Origin: an uncultured Lachnospiraceae bacterium
GTDB taxonomy: Bacteria; Bacillota; Clostridia; Lachnospirales; Lachnospiraceae
Length of the DNA: 64,000 nt
Assembly (NCBI GenBank): GCA_947593655.1
Contig: CANQDS010000001.1
Span: 67,081 to 131,080, forward strand
Direction of reading: 5' to 3'
The position numbers and the translations under genes were made by a program. The notes beneath the pieces were generated by a model, which saw only the letters and a list, made by a program, of their open reading frames with translations, was not told the origin of the DNA and searched no databases. Of this stretch, positions 50,859-59,074 are shown piece by piece. Positions within the stretch are counted from its first letter, which is position 1. Each line of letters begins with the position of its first letter.

Positions 50859-51857
50859 TCATTCTACTTCCAGCGCCTTCTTTGCCAGGCCGATCCGCAC
50901 AGCGGTCCCTTCGCCGGGCACGGATTCCAGCCGGATCGAGTGCCCCAGATTCCCGCAGATCCTTTTGCACAGGTACAGGCCGAGGCCGGACGCTTTCTTA
51001 TCCTCCCGCCCGTTGAAACCGGTAAAACCCTTCTCAAAAACGCGCGGCACGTCTTCCGGCGCAATCCCGATCCCGGTATCCCGGATGCACAGGATCTTCG
51101 GTTCTTCCAGTGAGATCGTAATGCTTCCCTCTCTGGTATATTTCAGCGCATTGGACAAAACCTGCCCGATCACGAACAGCAGCCATTTCTCATCCGTGAG
51201 TACTGTGCAGGAAAGAGGCTCATAGACAAGCTGCAGCTTTTTCCCGATAAACTGCGGTGCGAACTGCTTCACCGCCTGGCGCACGATCCCGTCCAGATCG
51301 TATTCCTTCAGAAGATAGTCCGTGCTTTCGCTGTCCAGGCGCAGATAACACATCACCATTTCCACATACTGCTCGATCCGGATCAGATCCATTTCCAGAT
51401 CCCGGCACAACGCGCTGTCCTGACTGCCCAGCTTTAAACGCATGGAAGCGATCGGCGTTTTGACCTGATGCGCCCATGCCATATAATAATCCGCGAGATC
51501 GGCGTAGCGGTGCACCCCGTCCTCTTCCAGATCATGCATCCGCTCTCCCGTCTGCCGCAGAAGTTTTTGATAGGCTTCTTCGATGCAGTCCTTCGGTTCG
51601 GGCAGTTCTTCATAGAACAGGGGATCCTGCAGAAATCCTCCCAGAATACGGGAAATCTCCTGATACCGCTTCCGATAGCGCCAATAGTCCGTTCCCAGCA
51701 GAATCAGCCCCAGAAAAACGCACAGCGCGAATGCATAAAGGGATACCGGCAGCGGCAGCCCGAACAGCCAGCAGGTCACCATGTAGACCAGCGTCCACAA
51801 AAAACCTGTCAAAATTAATTTTCCCCGCGACCGCAGCCACGAAATCCACAAATGCAT
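50859..51857 (-). CDS. BceS-like intramembrane-sensing histidine kinase
   Basis: The 332-residue kinase has two N-terminal membrane helices with almost no external loop (residues about 15-55), the H-box DYYMAWAHQVKTPIASMRL and the ATP-binding motifs SNALKYTREG, ICIRDTGIGIAPED-type (LCIRDTGIGIAPED) and ASGLGLYLCKRI. Kinases of this type do not sense peptides alone but through the BceAB transporter. It starts 5 bp after the response regulator gene. Confidence 0.94.
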   Translation of the reverse strand: MHLWISWLRSRGKLILTGFLWTLVYMVTCWLFGLPLPVSLYAFALCVFLGLILLGTDYWRYRKRYQEISRILGGFLQDPLFYEELPEPKDCIEEAYQKLLRQTGERMHDLEEDGVHRYADLADYYMAWAHQVKTPIASMRLKLGSQDSALCRDLEMDLIRIEQYVEMVMCYLRLDSESTDYLLKEYDLDGIVRQAVKQFAPQFIGKKLQLVYEPLSCTVLTDEKWLLFVIGQVLSNALKYTREGSITISLEEPKILCIRDTGIGIAPEDVPRVFEKGFTGFNGREDKKASGLGLYLCKRICGNLGHSIRLESVPGEGTAVRIGLAKKALEVE

Positions 51858-51861
51858 AAAT

Positions 51862-52545
51862 TTACTCCAGAAGATACCCCATGCCGACTTTCGTCGTGAT
51901 AAAACCGTCCAGCCCCGCCGCGGCCAGCTTTCTGCGCAGACGGTTCACATTGACGGAAAGCGTATTTTCATCCACAAAGCTCTCATCTTCCCACAAACGC
52001 CGCATCAGCCGGTTCCGGCTGACGACCTGCCCTTTCTGCTCCATCAGGGTTTTTAAGATGCGGAACTCATTTTTCGTCAGTTCGATCTGCTGCCCCTGAT
52101 ACGTCAGTTCCGCGTCCGCAAGATTTAAAAGCGCGCCGTGGTGTTCCAAGACCGGAACCTTCCCGCCGAAATCATATGCCCGCCGCAGCATCGCCTGCAC
52201 CTTTGCGAGCAGCACATCCATGTCAAACGGTTTTGCGATAAAATCATCTCCGCCCATGTTCATGGCCATGACAATATTCATCTTATCCGAAGCGGAAGAC
52301 AGGAAGATCACCGGCACTTTGGACGCCCTGCGGATCTCGCTGCACCAATGGTATCCGTTGAAAAACGGCAGGGTAATGTCCATCAGGACCAGATGCGGGG
52401 AAAAGTCCCCGAATTCTTCTAAAACCGCGTCAAATTTTTCCACGCACCGGGGCTGCAGCCCCCACATCCGCAGGGCGTCCCCGATCGCATGGGCGATCCC
52501 CGTATCATCTTCCACGATCAGCACCCGGTACTGTGTTTCCGTCAT
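51862..52545 (-). CDS. BceR-like OmpR-family response regulator
   Basis: The 227-residue protein has a receiver domain (VLIVEDDTGIAHAIGDAL, phosphoacceptor in LVLMDITLPFFNGY) and a winged-helix DNA-binding domain (IELTKNEFRILKTLMEQKG, VDENTLSVNVNRLRRKL). AGGAG precedes the ATG at 52545. It presumably binds the inverted repeat at 50839-50854 and activates the ABC genes. Confidence 0.94.
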   Translation of the reverse strand: MTETQYRVLIVEDDTGIAHAIGDALRMWGLQPRCVEKFDAVLEEFGDFSPHLVLMDITLPFFNGYHWCSEIRRASKVPVIFLSSASDKMNIVMAMNMGGDDFIAKPFDMDVLLAKVQAMLRRAYDFGGKVPVLEHHGALLNLADAELTYQGQQIELTKNEFRILKTLMEQKGQVVSRNRLMRRLWEDESFVDENTLSVNVNRLRRKLAAAGLDGFITTKVGMGYLLE

Positions 52546-52558
52546 GTAAGCGCTCCTG

Positions 52559-53734
52559 TCATTGTCCGCCTGTTTCATCTGTTTTTTCCACCGCCTCCAT
52601 AAGGACTTCGCCCCGGCTGTTCCGTTTGATCACATCGCGGCGCAGCAGCTGGTAAACGGCCGCCGCAAGCGGTACTCCCAGAAGCATTCCGCCGATTCCT
52701 AAAACGCCTCCGCCGATCGTTACGGCGGTCAGCACCCAGACGCCCGGAAGCCCGATCGAATTGCCTACCACGCGCGGATAGATCAGATTTCCTTCGAGCT
52801 GCTGCAGGATCCCGAGGAATACCAGAAACAGGATCGCTTTCACCGGCGACACGGTAAAGATCATAAATGCTCCGACGATCGCCCCGATATACGCCCCGGC
52901 AACCGGGATCAAGGCGGTAAAGCCGATCAGGCATCCGATCATCGTCGCATACGGGAAGCGGAAGATCCACATTCCCAGAATGCAGAGCGAACCGATAATG
53001 ACCGCCTCAACGCACTGGCCGACAATAAAATTGTGGAAGGACTGATCCACCGTGCGGATGATATATAACAGCTTGTCCTCCGCTTTCCTGCTCAGATAAG
53101 TATGCATAAGGCGCAGAAAATTCTGTCCCAGCTTCTCTTTCCCGGCGAGCAGATAGATCGAGAAGATCGCTCCCAGAAACAGCGTCACCAGCGTGGAAAA
53201 AAACGAGGACACGACCAGAAGAATGGAGTTCATCGCTCCGCCCACGCCGTTGACCAGCAGGTTGACGCCCGTCTTTACGGCTTTGGCCCAGTCAATATTC
53301 TCGGTCCAGTATTTATCCAGTCCCCCCGTCAGGTACTGGCTGATCCCGAAATGCTCTTCCAGCCAGAGATAGGCATTCTTGATCGTCCGCGGAAGCGCTT
53401 CGATCAGCATGGCGATACAGGCGGCCAGCTGCGGAAGGATCATCTGGATCAGAACGATCACGATCAGAAATACGGTTAAAAACGCCAGGATCATGCAGAA
53501 CGGGCGCTTCATCTTCCGGATCGCGGAATTTTTACAGATCATAACATAGTATTTTTCATAAAAACTCATCAGGATATTCACCATGTACGCGATCGCACAG
53601 CCGACCAGAAGCGGAACCGCCGCACCGACAACCGCAACCGCCAGATTCGAAAACGCCGCCCAGTAATGGATCAGCAGAAAAATGACAAATGCGGTTACAA
53701 TCACCTTAAAACAGGTTTTCCATTCAATTTTCAT
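52559..53734 (-). CDS. AI-2E-family (PerM) transporter
   Basis: The 391-residue membrane protein has paired N-terminal helices, a central soluble segment, and C-terminal helices with the family motif IGCLIGFTALIPVAGAYIGA and LQQLEGNLIYPRVVGNSIGL. The family includes exporters of unknown substrates and Na+/H+ antiporters; the AI-2 role is shown only for one member. It lies 14 bp upstream of the bceR-like gene and may share its transcript. Confidence 0.92.
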   Translation of the reverse strand: MKIEWKTCFKVIVTAFVIFLLIHYWAAFSNLAVAVVGAAVPLLVGCAIAYMVNILMSFYEKYYVMICKNSAIRKMKRPFCMILAFLTVFLIVIVLIQMILPQLAACIAMLIEALPRTIKNAYLWLEEHFGISQYLTGGLDKYWTENIDWAKAVKTGVNLLVNGVGGAMNSILLVVSSFFSTLVTLFLGAIFSIYLLAGKEKLGQNFLRLMHTYLSRKAEDKLLYIIRTVDQSFHNFIVGQCVEAVIIGSLCILGMWIFRFPYATMIGCLIGFTALIPVAGAYIGAIVGAFMIFTVSPVKAILFLVFLGILQQLEGNLIYPRVVGNSIGLPGVWVLTAVTIGGGVLGIGGMLLGVPLAAAVYQLLRRDVIKRNSRGEVLMEAVEKTDETGGQ

Positions 53735-53828
53735 ATTCCCCTCCTAATTTGAATCACTGAATTTGACTGCTTCCTCTCCATTATATCCGTTTTCCGCATA
53801 ATGTAAAAGAAAATAATGAAATTGCGCC

Positions 53829-53888
53829 TTGACAAGCGTATTTTCCCCATGTTATATTTACTACGTCAGTCGTAGTACGACAGTCGTA
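53829..53888 (+). promoter_or_regulatory. Promoter and PadR-type inverted repeats
   Basis: TTGACA (53829-53834) and TATATT (53853-53858) have an 18-bp spacer. Directly downstream are CTACG-tcagt-CGTAG (53861-53875) and TACGA-cag-TCGTA (53876-53888), well placed for repression by the PadR regulator encoded next. Confidence 0.75.
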
Positions 53889-53926
53889 TCAACGCCGCTG
53901 CGGCGGCAGCACAGAAAGGAGGAGCC

Positions 53927-54283
53927 ATGAACAGCATCAGCAGCGATGTCATCCGCGGTTACAATGACACGATGATCCTGTACCTTCTTTTGGAAAAACC
54001 GTCTTATGGCTATGAGATCTCCAAGCAGATCAAGCAGCTGACCAGGGAAAAGTACATTATCAAGGAGACGACGCTTTACTCCGCTTTTACCCGGATGGAG
54101 AAGCACGGCTACATCGTATCCTTTTCCTCCGACGAAGAAGGAAGTGGGAAGCGCAGAACCTATTACCGCATCACGGAAGCCGGACGGCAGTATTATATGG
54201 CCAAGCGCGATGAATGGCAGCTTACCAAAGAAGTGATTGAACATTTTATCTTAAAGGAGGGATCCGGGAATGGAAACCATTAG
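53927..54283 (+). CDS. PadR-family transcriptional regulator
   Basis: The 118-residue protein has the PadR winged helix: [40 protein letters not shown] and [19 protein letters not shown]. It lacks the usual long C-terminal dimerisation arm beyond one helix. Its end overlaps the next gene by 14 bp. It probably represses its own operon. Confidence 0.95.
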   Translation: MNSISSDVIRGYNDTMILYLLLEKPSYGYEISKQIKQLTREKYIIKETTLYSAFTRMEKHGYIVSFSSDEEGSGKRRTYYRITEAGRQYYMAKRDEWQLTKEVIEHFILKEGSGNGNH

Positions 54284-54701
54284 GAATTATCTGGAAAATA
54301 TGTTTGCGAACCTTCCCCTGACGCCGGAAGTCGTGCGTGCCAAAAATGAACTCTGGCAGATGATGGAAGATAAATACACGGAATTAAAGAAAGAAGGCAA
54401 GAGCGAAAACGAAGCCGTCGGCACTGTGATCGCGGAATTTGGAAATCTGGATGAACTTTCCGAAGACCTCGGGATCCGCAGTTTTGTCAAATCCGAAAAC
54501 GCCTCCTCCATTTCCCGCAAACAGGAGGCAGACTACGGGACACCTGCCCGGAACACCGTCATGTCCGTATTCTGGCCGACCGTATCCTGTCTTTATCTGT
54601 GCTGGAGCTTCCTCAGCTTTGACTGGCACATCACATGGATCATCTGGCCGACTGCCGCTGTGATATTTGCCCTGTTAAAAGCGCTTTTTACAAACCGATA
54701 G
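54270..54701 (+). CDS. DUF1700-like/permease-prefix membrane protein
   Basis: The 143-residue protein has a helical N-terminal domain ([38 protein letters not shown]), typical of the permease-prefix/DUF1700 family that travels with PadR regulators. Two membrane helices follow near the C-terminus. Its role is presumably to pass membrane information to the operon, not shown. Confidence 0.85.
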   Translation: METIRNYLENMFANLPLTPEVVRAKNELWQMMEDKYTELKKEGKSENEAVGTVIAEFGNLDELSEDLGIRSFVKSENASSISRKQEADYGTPARNTVMSVFWPTVSCLYLCWSFLSFDWHITWIIWPTAAVIFALLKALFTNR

Positions 54702-54714
54702 ATAGGAGGAACTT

Positions 54715-55533
54715 ATGAAAAAACAGATATATCTTGTGATCCTGACCGTCATTACCGTGCTCTGCATCATCGTTGGAAGCGCGTACCATCTTTTCGGCTG
54801 GATGGGAAATTCATTCGGAAATATCTTTGGCTCTCTCGACCACAGCCGGGTTACTTATTCCGAGGATCTCGACAATCTGAAAGAAATCCGTCTGGAGTGC
54901 TCCGTGATGGACGTTACGATCAAAACAGGCGGTTCTTTCCACTTAAGTTATGACTGCGTCGCTTACCTCGTTCCCGAAATCCGGGTAACGGACGGCGCGC
55001 TGATCCTGGAACAGCCGGCCGTTCCGCATTTCGGCGGTTTCAATAACCGCTGCAGCATGACGCTGACCGTTCCTTCCCAGACGGTTTTGTCCAATTCCGC
55101 CATTACCGTGGATGTCGGCGATATCCGCCTGACGGATACGGCTTTTGACCAAAAAAGCACGATCACGCTCGATGTCGGCGATATCCGGATCAAAAACTGT
55201 ACCTTCGCGGACGCGGAACTGGGAAATGACGTCGGCGATATCCGTCTGGAGGATTCATCGCTTCGGACTTCCAAAATCAGCGCAAATATCGGCGATGTCA
55301 AACTGACCGACTGCACGTTCGGCTTTCTGGATGTTTCTAACGACATCGGCGACATCTCTGTCGATTCCGGCGAGGATCTCTCCGGTTATCCGATGGAATT
55401 TTCCTGCGATGCGGGAAGCGTAACGGTAAACGGCAGAAACCACAAGCGGCATTTTTCGCAGGACGGTTCGCTTCCGGATTCCGGTATCGAACTGGAAAAC
55501 AACGTGGGAGATATTACCGTAAAATATCAGTAA
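54715..55533 (+). CDS. DUF4097-type beta-solenoid membrane-anchored protein
   Basis: The 272-residue protein has one N-terminal helix (IYLVILTVITVLCIIVGSAY) and then an extracytoplasmic repeat domain. The motif (V/I)GD(I/V) recurs about every 20 residues: VDVGDIRLTDTAF, LDVGDIRIKNCTF, NDVGDIRLEDSSL, ANIGDVKLTDCTF, NDIGDISVDS and NNVGDITVKYQ, the sign of a right-handed beta-solenoid. Such proteins are common at the end of PadR/DUF1700 operons. Function unknown. Confidence 0.9.
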   Translation: MKKQIYLVILTVITVLCIIVGSAYHLFGWMGNSFGNIFGSLDHSRVTYSEDLDNLKEIRLECSVMDVTIKTGGSFHLSYDCVAYLVPEIRVTDGALILEQPAVPHFGGFNNRCSMTLTVPSQTVLSNSAITVDVGDIRLTDTAFDQKSTITLDVGDIRIKNCTFADAELGNDVGDIRLEDSSLRTSKISANIGDVKLTDCTFGFLDVSNDIGDISVDSGEDLSGYPMEFSCDAGSVTVNGRNHKRHFSQDGSLPDSGIELENNVGDITVKYQ

Positions 55534-55540
55534 CCGGTAT

Positions 55541-55573
55541 CGAAAGCGGCCTTCTTTTCACCGGCCGCTTTCG
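55541..55573. terminator. Bidirectional terminator
   Basis: CGAAAGCGGCC and GGCCGCTTTCG pair perfectly around a 11-base loop containing TTCTTTTC. It separates the DUF4097 gene from the convergent DUF3783 gene, whose stop codon lies in the hairpin. Confidence 0.85.
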
Positions 55574-55929
55574 ATCTGATGCGCTTCTTTTAACAGTTCC
55601 GCAAACAGCTGCGCCGGCGTCCAGAATACATTGTGCTCCGTAAGAACCGCTTTCAAGCCGACCGGTTCCGTTCCGCTTTCCCGGTATTCTTTCAGAAACA
55701 GATCCACCTGTCCGGAATCCATCCCGGAAAACACCAGCATTTCCGCCGGAAACGCGCCCCCGGCATACGGCGCATGTTCTCTGGAAAATCCCGTGATCCC
55801 CGCCAAATATCCCAGCTTCTGGCCGTAGTCCTTCGGAACGATCTTCCGGACAGTGATCTGCAGACGGCGGCAGATCCGCCCGATCTCTTTTTCCTTTTCT
55901 TTTTCTATCTGAAATAATAAAATCTGCAT
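55558..55929 (-). CDS. DUF3783-family protein
   Basis: The 123-residue protein begins MQILLFQIEKEKEKEIGRIC and contains EMLVFSGMDSGQVDLFL and VGLKAVLTEHNVFWTPAQLF, typical of DUF3783 (the conserved FxGMxxxxxxxxL and KAVLTxxNxxWxxxxLxxEL pattern). The function of the family is unknown. Confidence 0.85.
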   Translation of the reverse strand: MQILLFQIEKEKEKEIGRICRRLQITVRKIVPKDYGQKLGYLAGITGFSREHAPYAGGAFPAEMLVFSGMDSGQVDLFLKEYRESGTEPVGLKAVLTEHNVFWTPAQLFAELLKEAHQIESGR

Positions 55930-55961
55930 GGCATATACCCTTTTTAATGTGTTCATAGAAG

Positions 55962-56372
55962 TTACTGCTGTGCGTGCCTGGAATTAAGCAGCTGCATAAG
56001 ACCATCCTGAAGAACCTGCGAACAGTTCACGCCCCGCTTATCCGCAAGGGCGGCCATCCATGCAGGGAGGGATACGTTTTTGCGGACCGCCTTCGTGTCT
56101 GTAGCTGCGCGATAGGCGAGCGTATCAATGCAGATGATCGAGCAGGTGGCATTCTCCGGAATGTCAAGCCTGCATTGCGGCGTGGCAGCAGGAATCTCAT
56201 TTCCCTCGTCTTCGGCGACCACGAGCCACCCGCTGGCGGCGTCCGTAATCATTTCAATGGCGTCCTCGATGCTGTCCCCGGTGGTAATGCACCCCGGAAG
56301 ATCAGGCACTCTGCAGTAATATTTTGTGCCGTCCTCGTTGGGTTCAAATGTTGCGGTATAGATATATTTCAT
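55962..56372 (-). CDS. hicB: HicB-type antitoxin
   Basis: The 136-residue protein has the HicB fold (TATFEPNEDGTKYYCRVPDL, PGCITTGDSIEDAIEM) and a C-terminal ribbon-helix-helix-like DNA-binding segment (VRKNVSLPAWMAALADKRGV). It neutralises the HicA RNase and represses the operon. It is located 33 bp downstream of hicA. Confidence 0.93.
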   Translation of the reverse strand: MKYIYTATFEPNEDGTKYYCRVPDLPGCITTGDSIEDAIEMITDAASGWLVVAEDEGNEIPAATPQCRLDIPENATCSIICIDTLAYRAATDTKAVRKNVSLPAWMAALADKRGVNCSQVLQDGLMQLLNSRHAQQ

Positions 56373-56405
56373 TGTCAGCCTCCTTTTACTGGCGGCTAGG
56401 AGGCA

Positions 56406-56591
56406 TTACCTCCCGCCTTGTTTGATTTCCTTGCGTATGTAGCGGAGATCGTCTTCATCAAAATGCCCGCGCTTCAGAGGGATGGAATACTTTGTTTCGG
56501 GGTTATAGTAGATATCGTGATTTCCGCCGCTCCGCTTGAATTGATAGCCGTTGTTGTTTAAGTCCTTAATTGCGATGTTCCTCGGGTTCAT
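56406..56591 (-). CDS. hicA: HicA-type mRNA interferase toxin
   Basis: The 61-residue protein has the double-stranded-RNA-binding-like HicA fold, with GYQFKRSGGNHDIYYNPE (catalytic His in GGNHDIY) and YSIPLKRGHFDEDDLRYIRK. I start at the ATG at 56591, with AGGAGG upstream. It cleaves mRNA unless bound by HicB. The pair looks intact. Confidence 0.93.
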   Translation of the reverse strand: MNPRNIAIKDLNNNGYQFKRSGGNHDIYYNPETKYSIPLKRGHFDEDDLRYIRKEIKQGGR

Positions 56592-56612
56592 GATTTCCCT
56601 CCTTATAATTAT

Positions 56613-56640
56613 ATTATACACAAAATTACACAATTTTCAA
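56613..56640 (-). promoter_or_regulatory. hicAB promoter
   Basis: TTGAAA (56635-56640) and TATAAT (56613-56618), spacer 16 bp, on the minus strand. Confidence 0.7.
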
Positions 56641-56669
56641 TAGCGCTAATTTCACTAACGCCCGAAAAT

Positions 56670-56698
56670 AAAAATTTATCGTAAAACGATAAATTTTT
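56670..56698. repeat. Perfect 13-bp inverted repeat between divergent promoters
   Basis: AAAAATTTATCGT-aaa-ACGATAAATTTTT lies between the hicAB promoter and the promoter of the DUF2975 operon. It could be an operator for one of them or a terminator. Confidence 0.8.
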
Positions 56699-56699
56699 C

Positions 56700-56753
56700 T
56701 TGTAATTCGACGTGAAATGGGATATACTCCCATATAGACAATGTATATACATT
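56700..56753 (+). promoter_or_regulatory. Promoter and palindromic operator of the DUF2975/Cro operon
   Basis: TTGTAA (56700-56705) and TATACT (56723-56728) have a 17-bp spacer. A perfect 14-bp palindrome AATGTATATACATT (56740-56753) lies at about +5, a fitting site for the Cro-like regulator encoded in the operon. Confidence 0.7.
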
Positions 56754-56777
56754 CAAAATACCATCAGGAGGTTTCTT

Positions 56778-57248
56778 ATGAAGCAGAAAAAAATATCCCG
56801 CTGGCTGAAAGCTATGATCCTGATGCTGGCGGTTCTGGGCATCCTGTTTTTCGGCCCGCTCACCTGTTTTGCCTTCCAGTACAAAGCCGAACATCCGGGC
56901 AGCCTGTTCTGGACCTTTATCTTTTTCAGCTGGTATACCGCGCTCCTCTGTTATGCCGTTCTGATCGAATTCTGGAAAATCTGTACCGAGATTGGACGGG
57001 ATAATTCGTTTTCTATGGAGAACGCAATCGGACTCCACCGCATGGGAATGTGCGCCGTTGCCGCGGAAGCGGGTTTTCTCGCCCGTTTCTTATGGTTTCT
57101 GCTGATCCATGAGCTGCGTCCCTGGCCGGTTCTTCTGATCGTCCTGGAAATGCTTCTCTGCCTGATCTTTGTGACGCTCTGCGAAGCGCTTTCCAAACTT
57201 ACGCAGAATGCTTACGAAGTAAAGCGCGAAAATGAGCTTACCATTTAG
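56778..57248 (+). CDS. DUF2975-family membrane protein
   Basis: The 156-residue protein has four membrane helices (from LKAMILMLAVLGILFFGPL) and the family pattern EIGRDNSFSMENAIGLHRMG between helices 2 and 3. AGGAGG precedes the ATG at 56778. DUF2975 genes nearly always lie beside a small Cro-like HTH gene, as here. Function unknown. Confidence 0.88.
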   Translation: MKQKKISRWLKAMILMLAVLGILFFGPLTCFAFQYKAEHPGSLFWTFIFFSWYTALLCYAVLIEFWKICTEIGRDNSFSMENAIGLHRMGMCAVAAEAGFLARFLWFLLIHELRPWPVLLIVLEMLLCLIFVTLCEALSKLTQNAYEVKRENELTI

Positions 57249-57260
57249 GAGGGGGATTTT

Positions 57261-57506
57261 ATGGCGATCATCATAAATATCGACGTAATGCTTGCCAAGC
57301 GGAAAATGAGCGTGACCGAGCTTTCTGAAGCGCTTCAGATCACGATGGCCAACGTTTCTATTTTAAAGAACGGCAAGGCAAAAGCATTGAAAATAGACAC
57401 TTTAAATAAATTGTGCAAAGCATTGGACTGCCAGCCCGGCGACCTTTTGGAATACCGCCCGGATGCCGTCAAGGAACCTGACACGCCTGATGCGCACAAA
57501 GATTGA
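57261..57506 (+). CDS. Cro/C1-type HTH regulator (YozG-like)
   Basis: The 81-residue protein is a single HTH domain with MLAKRKMSVTELSEALQI and MANVSILKNGKAKALKI, and the typical end LNKLCKALDCQPGDLLEYRP. It follows the DUF2975 gene by 12 bp, after GGAGGGGG, and probably controls it through the palindrome at 56740-56753. Confidence 0.93.
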   Translation: MAIIINIDVMLAKRKMSVTELSEALQITMANVSILKNGKAKALKIDTLNKLCKALDCQPGDLLEYRPDAVKEPDTPDAHKD

Positions 57507-57541
57507 TCTTGCGATTCCATTTACAGAGGAGGGAAATTATC

Positions 57542-59074
57542 ATGAACGAAACGACATTCAGTACCAATACGCCGCAGCCGACACCACAAGCGACACCGCA
57601 GCCAACCCCGCAGCCGGCATGGGGAACCCCGCCGCATACGCCGTACAGCATTTACCGGGAAACGCCGGAGCAGAAACAGGCACGAGCCGCGCTTTTTGCG
57701 TCGCTGTTTCTTCCGACGCTCATCTATGCCGGATTGTACACGTTCTTTCTGTATGATACGGTAAGCAGCATCACCGTACCGCTTTTCGTGATCGCTACGG
57801 TTGCTTACTGTTTCTATTATATGAACAAAGCCAAGATCCAACTTCAAAAAGGCAGTTATTTCTATGCCGCCGCCATGCTGCTACTCGGATTTTCCTCCGC
57901 GTCAACCGGCAGCGCCCCGATCATTGTAATGAATACCCTCGGCATCATCTTTTTGCTGATCTGTATGCTGCTGCACAATTTTTACAATGATTCCGGCTGG
58001 ACCTTCGGAAAATATGCTTCTTCCGTTTTCCTTTCGGTATTCGGCGCGATCGGCTGCATCGGCGACCTGTTCAGCGATGCGGCGTGCTGTCAGCAGCTGC
58101 GGAAACACAAACGGCAGTCGAAGCTGATCTATATCGGGATCGGAATTGCGATTGCAATTCCCCTGCTCCTTGTGATCATCCTGCTTTTATCCTTTGCCGA
58201 TGCGGTTTTCGCGCAGTTTATCCGCGATATCCGGATCAGCTGGAATCCCGTAACGGTCATAGGGATAGGCGCTACGTTCCTGTTCGCCCTGTTTTCCTCC
58301 TACTGCGGGATCCGTTACCTCGGAAAACACCAGATCAAAGAAACCGTTACCAGCCGCCGAAAGTTCGAGCCGCTTGTCGCGATCACTATACTGGCGCTGA
58401 TCTCGGTCGTTTACCTGATCTTTTCCCTGATCCAGGTGCTCTACCTGTTCTGGGGGAAAATGCAGCTTCCGCAGAATTATACCTATGCGGCCTACGCGCG
58501 GGAAGGCTTCTTCCAGCTTCTGTTTGTCTGCATGTTGAATGTAGCCATTGTGCTGTTTATGCTGGCGTTCTTCCGCAAAAATACGGTTTTAAATATCCTG
58601 CTGGCTGTTATTTCTTTCTGTACTTACATCATGCTGGCTTCAAGCGCTTACCGCATGGTTATGTATATCCAAAATTACAACCTGACCTTCCTGCGCATTT
58701 TTGTCCTGTGGTCACTGGCGGTCATCGCACTGCTGCTTGCCGGAATCCTGATCCAGATCTTCCGTCCGGGTTTTCCGCTGTTCCAATACGGACTTGCAAT
58801 CGTCTTTGCAAGCTACCTGGTTCTTTCGTTTTCGCATCCGGATTACTGGATCGCAAAATATAATCTGGATGACAGCCATCAGCAGGCCGCCCAGAATATG
58901 GACTATTTCTATCTGTCCCGCCTGTCATCGGACGCCGCACCGGTCATCTCCCATTATGAAGGAGACTGGGTAGACCGTTACAGCGACCGGATTCTGGCCT
59001 CTTCCGAAAGCGGGAACCTGCGCCGGTTTAACTTCTCCCGCGCTTATGCGGAAAACTTGTTTGCAGAGGAATGA
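57542..59074 (+). CDS. DUF4173/DUF4153-type polytopic membrane protein
   Basis: The protein of about 510 residues starts with a Thr/Pro/Gln-rich cytoplasmic tail (TNTPQPTPQATPQPTPQPAW), followed by about twelve membrane helices. The region FVLWSLAVIALLLAGILIQI and the C-terminal YNLDDSHQQAAQNMDYFYLS matches DUF4173 proteins. I start at the ATG at 57542 after GAGGAGGG. Its last 31 bp overlap the end of the convergent kinase gene. Function unknown. Confidence 0.87.
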   Translation: MNETTFSTNTPQPTPQATPQPTPQPAWGTPPHTPYSIYRETPEQKQARAALFASLFLPTLIYAGLYTFFLYDTVSSITVPLFVIATVAYCFYYMNKAKIQLQKGSYFYAAAMLLLGFSSASTGSAPIIVMNTLGIIFLLICMLLHNFYNDSGWTFGKYASSVFLSVFGAIGCIGDLFSDAACCQQLRKHKRQSKLIYIGIGIAIAIPLLLVIILLLSFADAVFAQFIRDIRISWNPVTVIGIGATFLFALFSSYCGIRYLGKHQIKETVTSRRKFEPLVAITILALISVVYLIFSLIQVLYLFWGKMQLPQNYTYAAYAREGFFQLLFVCMLNVAIVLFMLAFFRKNTVLNILLAVISFCTYIMLASSAYRMVMYIQNYNLTFLRIFVLWSLAVIALLLAGILIQIFRPGFPLFQYGLAIVFASYLVLSFSHPDYWIAKYNLDDSHQQAAQNMDYFYLSRLSSDAAPVISHYEGDWVDRYSDRILASSESGNLRRFNFSRAYAENLFAEE

